In this document: in pieces, positions 6,656 through 11,078 of the stretch | How the letters are laid out: the number at the start of each line of letters is the position of its first letter | How positions within the stretch are numbered: position 1 is the first letter of the stretch | Origin: UBA1359 sp035411265 | Lineage (GTDB): Bacteria; Patescibacteriota; Patescibacteriia; Patescibacteriales; Patescibacteriaceae | Direction of reading: 5' to 3' | Assembly: GCA_035411265.1 (NCBI GenBank) | Contig: DAONSQ010000018.1 | Location: 1 to 11,078 of the forward strand | DNA length: 11,078 bases | Program-made: the position numbers and the translations under genes | The notes under the pieces: generated by a model | What the model was told of the DNA's origin: nothing | Database searches by the model: none | What the model saw: the letters and a program-made list of their open reading frames with translations, nothing else

Positions 6656-7903
6656 ATGTGGGAAGATGTTAAGCAATCGTTAAGTTTAGCCCTTAGGTCG
6701 CTAACTAGCAATAAAATGCGTAGTTTTTTAACTATGCTTGGTATTATTATCGGTGTTGGTGCCGTAATTGTTATTATGTCGGTTGGGGCTGGAGCACAAT
6801 CATTGATTTTAAATCAGCTGGATAGTTTTGGTAGTGATTTGATCGCTGTCTTACCTGGACAATCTGATGAGAAAGGTCCGCCTAGTCAAGCTTTTGGCAT
6901 TACCGTAACGACTTTGAAGTATAGTGATGCTAAAGAATTAATTAAGCCGGAAAATGTTGCCAATGTTAAGGCGGTAGCTGCTTATTACCAGGCCTCAGTT
7001 AAATCTAGTTGGCGTCAAAATGAACATGATACACAGCTTAATGGTACAACTGATAATTATTTTGAAGTTGAAGGTGGAGAAATTGAGTCTGGTCGTTTTT
7101 TTACTGAAGAAGAAGTTAGTGGCGCGGCGCGGGTGGCTGTTTTAGGTAGTGATGCAGCGGAGGAATTATTTGGATCAACTAATCCGTTGGGGCAAAGAAT
7201 TAAAGTTAAAAATCAATCATTAGAAGTTATTGGTGTAATGAAGAGTCGAGGTAAGGTAGCTTTTTCTGATTATGATGATCAAATAGTGGCGCCTTTAGTC
7301 TTCGTACAGAAAATGATTGCTGGTGTTAATCATGTTAGTTTTATTAGAGTTAAGCTTGGCGAAAAAGCTGACGTTGATCAGGCGTTAGAAGAAATTAAAC
7401 AAACTCTTAGAGAGACTCATAACATTGAAGATCCGATTGATGATGATTTTTCTGTGCGTAGCTTTCGTGATGCCTTGGAAATGATTATGACTATAACTAA
7501 TGCTCTTCGCTATTTCCTGGCAGCCATGGCAGCACTATCATTACTGGTGGGGGGTATTGGCATTATGAATATTATGCTAGTTAGTGTTACTGAAAGAACT
7601 AGAGAAATAGGTTTACGCAAAGCTATTGGTGCTACTAGTAACCAGATTTTAAGGCAATTTATTTTGGAATCAATTTTTTTAACTTTAATTGGCGGCTTAA
7701 TTGGTATCATTGGCGGAGTTAGCTTATCTTATTTAGTGGCGGTTGTGGCTAATTTATTAGAATATGATTGGACTTTTTCTATTTCAATTGTAGCTTTGAT
7801 GACAGCTATTTTAATTTCTATGATTATCGGTATTGTTTTTGGTTATTATCCAGCTCGTCGGGCTAGTCGGCTTAATCCGATTGAGGCATTAAGATATGAA
7901 TAA
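6656..7903 (+). CDS. MacB/FtsX-type ABC permease, subunit 1
   Basis: A 415-residue membrane subunit of the exporter. The layout is that of MacB permeases: a cytoplasmic N-terminal amphipathic segment, TM1 (about 23-45, with GIIIGVGAVIVIMSVGAG), a large extracytoplasmic MacB_PCD-like domain (about 50-280, including GRFFTEEE at 147-154), then TM2 (286-309), TM3 (334-366) and TM4 (376-398). The conserved cytoplasmic coupling segment VTERTREIGLRKAIGAT (311-327) follows TM2 and should contact the ATPase. The C-terminal signature PARRASRLNPIEALRYE closes the protein. This type moves substrates by mechanotransmission from the outer face rather than through a lumen. It is a paralogue of the next gene, whose start overlaps its end by 8 nt. 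Confidence 0.94.
   Translation: MWEDVKQSLSLALRSLTSNKMRSFLTMLGIIIGVGAVIVIMSVGAGAQSLILNQLDSFGSDLIAVLPGQSDEKGPPSQAFGITVTTLKYSDAKELIKPENVANVKAVAAYYQASVKSSWRQNEHDTQLNGTTDNYFEVEGGEIESGRFFTEEEVSGAARVAVLGSDAAEELFGSTNPLGQRIKVKNQSLEVIGVMKSRGKVAFSDYDDQIVAPLVFVQKMIAGVNHVSFIRVKLGEKADVDQALEEIKQTLRETHNIEDPIDDDFSVRSFRDALEMIMTITNALRYFLAAMAALSLLVGGIGIMNIMLVSVTERTREIGLRKAIGATSNQILRQFILESIFLTLIGGLIGIIGGVSLSYLVAVVANLLEYDWTFSISIVALMTAILISMIIGIVFGYYPARRASRLNPIEALRYE
7883..7886 (+). promoter_or_regulatory. Possible ribosome binding site for permease 2
   Basis: GAGG ends 9 nt before ATG 7896, a good Shine-Dalgarno distance, inside the last codons of permease 1. It favours ATG 7896 over the in-frame ATG 7905 as the start of permease 2. 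It is nearly the only plausible Shine-Dalgarno in the window, and since it also codes for the conserved Ile-Glu-Ala of permease 1 it may be coincidental. Confidence 0.4.
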
Positions 7904-9134
7904 TATGCGGCTCAAGACAGCTTTAGAATTGGCAATTAGATCGCTAACTTTAAATATATTAAGAACTAGTTTAACGGTGTTAGGGGTTATTATCGGCGTA
8001 GCCGCTATTGTTATTGTTTTTGCAGCTGGTGATGGGATAAGGAATTTGGTGACCGGTGAAGTGGCTTCTTACGGTACTGACACTATTCAGACAGAAATAA
8101 AGGTTCCAGAAAGCAGTGGGGCTGCCGCCTCAACTGAAATTACCTCTTTAAAAATTGACGACATGGAGGCGGTTAATCGAATTGAAAATGTTTGGCGAAG
8201 CTACAGTGTTAGTCTGGGTCAACAAAAGATCAGCTGGCAAAATGAAAGTAAAAGTATTTTTTTATTTGGTACTAGCGCACCTTATACCGAAATTGATCAG
8301 AAAAGCCAGCCGATTGAGGGTCGTTTCTTTACTGAAGAGGAAGATAAAAGCCAGGCTTTAGTGGTTGTTTTAGGCTATAAACTAAAAGATTATTTGTTTG
8401 GTGATCAAACAGCTGTAGGCCAATGGGTTAAGATTGGTAATAATAAATTTCAGGTAGTCGGAGTCTTGGAAGAGCGTGGCGGGGCTATTAGTATGATTGA
8501 TTTTGACAATACTGCTTTTTTGCCAATTAAAACTTTGCATAAAAAGATTTTGGGCATTGATTATGTAATGTATATGATGCATCAAATGAAAGATGCTACT
8601 AAAGCCAGCGAAACTGCGGAAGAAATAAAAATGTTGCTGAGAGAACGTCATGATATTAACGATCCGATTGATGATGATTTTAAAGTTACGACAATGGACG
8701 AATTAATGGATACTTTAAATGTTGTGACCGGAGCGATTACTTGGTTGCTTTTAGCAATAGTTTTGATTTCTTTGATTGTTGGCGGTGTTGGCATTATGAA
8801 TATTATGTATGTTACCGTTTCGGAGCGTACGCCAGAAATTGGTTTAAGAAAAGCCTTAGGAGCAACCTATCGTGATATTGTTAGCCAGTTTCTAATCGAG
8901 TCAGTTTTGATTACTTTTTGGGGAGCGATTATCGGCGTAGTCTTTGGCTTAATTATTGCTTGGTTAATGAGTTTATTAGCTAATCGTTTCAATATTGTTT
9001 GGAATTTTACAATACCTTGGTCGGGTATTGTAACGGCTTTGATTTTTTCGCTCAGTTGTGGCTTGCTATTTGGTTTGCGGCCAGCACAAAAAGCAGCTAA
9101 GCTTGATCCAGTTGAAGCCTTGCGAACGGAATGA
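7896..9134 (+). CDS. MacB/FtsX-type ABC permease, subunit 2
   Basis: A 412-residue paralogue of the preceding permease with the same plan: TM1 about 26-45 (VLGVIIGVAAIVIVFAAG), an extracytoplasmic domain (50-275), TM2 280-305, TM3 332-362, TM4 373-394, coupling segment SERTPEIGLRKALGAT (309-324), and a C-terminal PAQKAAKLDPVEALRTE. Both permeases share GRFFTEEE, and HDINDPIDDDF (252-262) here matches HNIEDPIDDDF in the first, so they arose by duplication, yet they differ widely in the outer domain. The likely assembly is a heterodimer sharing one ATPase type. The gene overlaps permease 1 by 8 nt; a second in-frame ATG at 7905 is an alternative start. It ends at TGA 9132-9134, directly before the operon terminator. 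Confidence 0.94.
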   Translation: MNNMRLKTALELAIRSLTLNILRTSLTVLGVIIGVAAIVIVFAAGDGIRNLVTGEVASYGTDTIQTEIKVPESSGAAASTEITSLKIDDMEAVNRIENVWRSYSVSLGQQKISWQNESKSIFLFGTSAPYTEIDQKSQPIEGRFFTEEEDKSQALVVVLGYKLKDYLFGDQTAVGQWVKIGNNKFQVVGVLEERGGAISMIDFDNTAFLPIKTLHKKILGIDYVMYMMHQMKDATKASETAEEIKMLLRERHDINDPIDDDFKVTTMDELMDTLNVVTGAITWLLLAIVLISLIVGGVGIMNIMYVTVSERTPEIGLRKALGATYRDIVSQFLIESVLITFWGAIIGVVFGLIIAWLMSLLANRFNIVWNFTIPWSGIVTALIFSLSCGLLFGLRPAQKAAKLDPVEALRTE

Positions 9135-9137
9135 TTT

Positions 9138-9168
9138 AAAAGACCTGAATTTATTCAGGTCTTTTTTT
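9138..9168. terminator. Bidirectional intrinsic terminator between convergent genes
   Basis: AGACCTGAA (9141-9149) pairs perfectly with TTCAGGTCT (9154-9162) around a TTTA loop, and A9138-9140 can pair with T9163-9165. On the plus strand a run of seven T (9162-9168) follows, ending the exporter operon 4 nt after its stop codon. On the minus strand the stem is followed by TTTT (opposite 9138-9141), so it can also end the Nramp-like transcript, whose stop codon (9167-9169) lies at the edge of the A/T tract. Confidence 0.9.
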
Positions 9169-10546
9169 AAAGATAGCTATTTAGAGTAATAAAGCCAAAA
9201 GCGGCAAAGAGTAAAAAGATAGCGGCCATGACTATTTTTCGCCAAAGAGTAGGTTGAGTTGGCTGTGGTAAGATTTGCCAATTGTTTAGGTTAACTAAGC
9301 CAATATGAACAAACATGGCTAGGGCATTAATGATGGCGCCAGTAACGATTAATTGTTTTGGCTCGTAAAAATTAAAAAGAAAAAGAGTAGTACCAAAAAT
9401 AATTTGGCCCCAAAGACAAGCGTAGTAATATTTAGAAAGGTTTAATTTATTAGTGGCTTGTTTTTTTATTTTTATTAGAGCAGCATTCTCAGCCATAATA
9501 CGGGAAGTAGAGTCGAGGACACCGAGCTGGGTTTGAGCAAGCATTAAGCCAAGCAAAATTAAAAAAGCTAGGCCAATTGAGGGGTGTAGGGTTTGGCTGA
9601 TTAGAAGACTTTCGGTGAAAATAAAACCAATACCAGATTGATAATTACCACCAAAAGCAGTGCTATAGGATAAAATCATTAAGAGTGACATTGATAGGAA
9701 GCCAAGCAGCCAAAAAACTAATAAATGTTCTAAGCTGATTTTTCTCCACCATTTTCGAAAACGATCTAAATTGGTTGGTGTTAAAGCAAAATCTGTACCA
9801 GATAAATTAATAGCTTCAGTTTTATTGGAGCGAAATAAACCACCAAGTTTTTGGGCATAAAAACCCATGCCATACCCCTTGTCTTTAATGTAGATTGATT
9901 GTGAAAGATTGAGATTGCCACCAGCTCCAGAATAAGCAAAGGCTGCCAAGAAGGTAACTAAACTGACTCCTTGCGGTAACCAATTATAATCCTGACCCCG
10001 ACCGACAACTCCTTGAAATAAAGCTAACCAATCAGTTTGTTTAGCAATAAATGCCGCTAAAACAAGAAGACAGGGTATACCTACTAGGAGTATGGTTTTG
10101 GTTATTTTTTCTAATGTTTTATAGATGCTTTGATTGAGAGTGAGGATTAGGCCAATAGCTATTAAAATACCAATAGCTATCCAGCGAAAATTGACGATAT
10201 TAAAAATGTGGCCAAATATTTGGGCGCTAGCTGCGGCGATACCGGGAAGTGCCCAGCCGAAAAAAGTTGAAATAATAAACCAGTAAGCTGTCCAAGTCCA
10301 GCGACGAGCTAGTCCGCTAAAAACGCTTTCGCCTTTGACTAAGGCGTAGCGCTCTATTTCCATATTAATAAAGTATTGGCAAGTGAGTCCTAGTAAAGCT
10401 CCCCAAACAATACCTAGGCCATAATTAGCTGATAGATATGGCCATAAAATAACTTCACCAGAGCCAAGTCCCAAAGCCAAAATCACAAAGCTTGGTCCAA
10501 GCATTTTAAAAAAAGAGGTGGGTTGCGGAAAAGGTTTAGTCGTCAT
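9167..10546 (-). CDS. Nramp-related membrane transporter, divergent
   Basis: A 459-residue integral membrane protein with about eleven hydrophobic helices and the LeuT-like arrangement of the Nramp superfamily. The opening GPSFVILALGLGSGEVILWP (17-36) aligns with TM1 of Nramp proteins, but the metal-binding DPGN motif is replaced by GSGE (28-31). The TM6 region AAFAYSGAGGNLNLSQS (201-217) replaces the classical Met-Pro-His motif. GVLDSTSRIMAEN (342-354) is another conserved-looking segment. It therefore belongs to an Nramp-related branch lacking the canonical Mn/Fe ligands; the transported ion is unknown, and calling it a Mn2+/Fe2+ importer would go beyond the evidence. ATG 10546 is chosen over a TTG at 10564, which would place the start upstream of the predicted transcription start. 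It is a single gene, ending in the shared terminator and divergent from rarA. Confidence 0.82.
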   Translation of the reverse strand: MTTKPFPQPTSFFKMLGPSFVILALGLGSGEVILWPYLSANYGLGIVWGALLGLTCQYFINMEIERYALVKGESVFSGLARRWTWTAYWFIISTFFGWALPGIAAASAQIFGHIFNIVNFRWIAIGILIAIGLILTLNQSIYKTLEKITKTILLVGIPCLLVLAAFIAKQTDWLALFQGVVGRGQDYNWLPQGVSLVTFLAAFAYSGAGGNLNLSQSIYIKDKGYGMGFYAQKLGGLFRSNKTEAINLSGTDFALTPTNLDRFRKWWRKISLEHLLVFWLLGFLSMSLLMILSYSTAFGGNYQSGIGFIFTESLLISQTLHPSIGLAFLILLGLMLAQTQLGVLDSTSRIMAENAALIKIKKQATNKLNLSKYYYACLWGQIIFGTTLFLFNFYEPKQLIVTGAIINALAMFVHIGLVNLNNWQILPQPTQPTLWRKIVMAAIFLLFAAFGFITLNSYL

Positions 10547-10554
10547 ACAATAGG

Positions 10555-10583
10555 ATTGTAGCAAAAAATAATTAGCTCCACAA
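10555..10583 (-). promoter_or_regulatory. Probable promoter for the Nramp-related gene
   Basis: On the minus strand TTGTGG (10583-10578) is 17 bp from TACAAT (10560-10555), a -10 box with five of six consensus bases. Initiation would fall near 10548, almost on ATG 10546, so the mRNA would be nearly leaderless. The divergent gap to rarA is only 48 bp. For rarA on the plus strand, TATATT (10586-10591) is the best -10 candidate, but no convincing -35 box lies 16-18 bp upstream. Confidence 0.45.
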
Positions 10584-10594
10584 ATTATATTAAT

Positions 10595-11078
10595 ATGTCT
10601 GAACCATTGGCTAGCGCTTTAAGGCCAAGTAAACTTGATGACTTTGTTGGTCAAGAGAAGATTATTGGTCCGAAGTCATTTTTGCGTCAAGCAATAGCGA
10701 AAAAACATTTGCCATCTTTGTTATTTTGGGGGCCGCCAGGCTGTGGCAAGACGACTTTGGCTAAAATAATAGCTAATAGCCTTGAATCTGATTTCTTTGC
10801 CTTGTCGGCGGTCACGAGCGGTATTAAAGAACTCAGGCAAGTTATTGATCGAGCTCGCAGCAATCAGATTGCCGGTAAGGGCAGTGTTTTGCTAATCGAT
10901 GAAATTCATCGCTGGAATCGTGGCCAACAAGATGCGTTATTACCTTATGTTGAGGATGGTACTGTGGTTTTGATTGGGGCGACGACTGAAAATCCTAGTT
11001 TTTCGGTTAATGCGGCGTTATTGTCGCGTTGTCAGGTAATTGTTTTTAAATCATTGGAAAATGAAAATATCATTAATC
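10595..11078 (+). CDS. rarA: Replication-associated recombination protein RarA (MgsA), 5' part
   Basis: RarA (MgsA, WRNIP1/Mgs1 family) is an AAA+ ATPase of the clamp-loader clade that acts at stalled or damaged replication forks with SSB. The first 161 residues are present, then the window ends in mid-gene; full-length proteins are usually about 400-450 residues, so the SSB-contact and tetramerisation regions are outside. Visible motifs: N-terminal SALRPSKLDDFVGQEKIIGP (7-26), Walker A GPPGCGKTT (46-54), SAVTSGIKELRQVI (71-84), Walker B LLIDEIHRWN (99-108), LPYVEDGTVVLIGATTENPS (116-135) with sensor 1, and the arginine-finger segment NAALLSRC (139-146). The usual IHRFN is IHRWN here. The start ATG 10595 gives the usual short N-terminus. 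No Shine-Dalgarno is seen. It is divergent from the Nramp-related gene. Confidence 0.96.
   Translation, partial: MSEPLASALRPSKLDDFVGQEKIIGPKSFLRQAIAKKHLPSLLFWGPPGCGKTTLAKIIANSLESDFFALSAVTSGIKELRQVIDRARSNQIAGKGSVLLIDEIHRWNRGQQDALLPYVEDGTVVLIGATTENPSFSVNAALLSRCQVIVFKSLENENIIN

Noticed and set aside
7510..8651. Open frames at 7510-7710 (-), 8155-8361 (+) and 8382-8651 (-) within the permease genes
   Set aside because: They are fully overlapped by strongly conserved MacB-type permease sequence and show no independent evidence of coding.
1..11078. Recoded TGA (as in Gracilibacteria/SR1), CRISPR arrays, insertion sequences, tRNA or phage genes
   Set aside because: TGA serves as a normal stop (9132-9134) and no gene contains internal TGA needed for continuity except the clear frameshift; no regular direct repeats, transposase motifs or cloverleaf sequences were seen.

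Overview
The window is AT-rich, densely coded and reads with the standard code (TGA ends the second permease gene, and no gene needs a recoded stop). Gene content and style point to a Patescibacteria (CPR)-type bacterium: a short type IV prepilin, a MacA/MacB-like exporter with one ATPase and two permeases, small core genes packed almost end to end, and very few recognisable Shine-Dalgarno sequences. This placement is inferred from style and content; no marker gene here proves it.

Layout, left to right. (1) Positions 1-46 are an intrinsic terminator for an upstream gene. (2) A strong promoter (142-170) starts a plus-strand cluster: prepilin-like protein (200-607), SIMPL-domain protein (634-1359), a 42-residue membrane miniprotein (1374-1502), rRNA methyltransferase RlmH (1505-1975), and an unrecognised gene (1979-2418) that in this sequence is broken by a frameshift. 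(3) A minus-strand pair converges on this cluster: a ZIP-family metal transporter (3817 down to 3083) followed 2 nt later by an HD-domain phosphohydrolase (3080 down to 2415). The two convergent stop codons share the palindrome TTAA at 2415-2418. (4) A divergent promoter region (3818-3969) leads into a four-gene plus-strand operon: long-hairpin HlyD/MacA-type adaptor (3970-5916), ABC ATPase (5922-6647), and two related MacB/FtsX-type permeases (6656-7903 and 7896-9134), closed by a hairpin terminator (9138-9168). (5) The same hairpin also serves a minus-strand Nramp-related transporter (10546 down to 9167). (6) Divergent from it, the start of rarA (10595 onward) runs off the right edge.

The four exporter genes form one machine: the ATPase drives a probable heterodimer of the two permeases, and the membrane-anchored adaptor extends outward on an unusually long alpha-hairpin. 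The substrate cannot be read from the sequence. The ZIP and Nramp-related proteins are two separate candidate metal-ion transporters. The first cluster mixes cell-surface functions (pilin, SIMPL) with ribosome modification (RlmH), which looks like packing rather than one pathway. I see no CRISPR array, insertion sequence, tRNA, rRNA or phage gene. The most interesting items are the frameshifted gene, the unlisted small membrane ORF, the oversized adaptor with paired permeases, and the Nramp-like protein lacking the classical metal-binding motifs. I do not see a clearly new multi-gene system.
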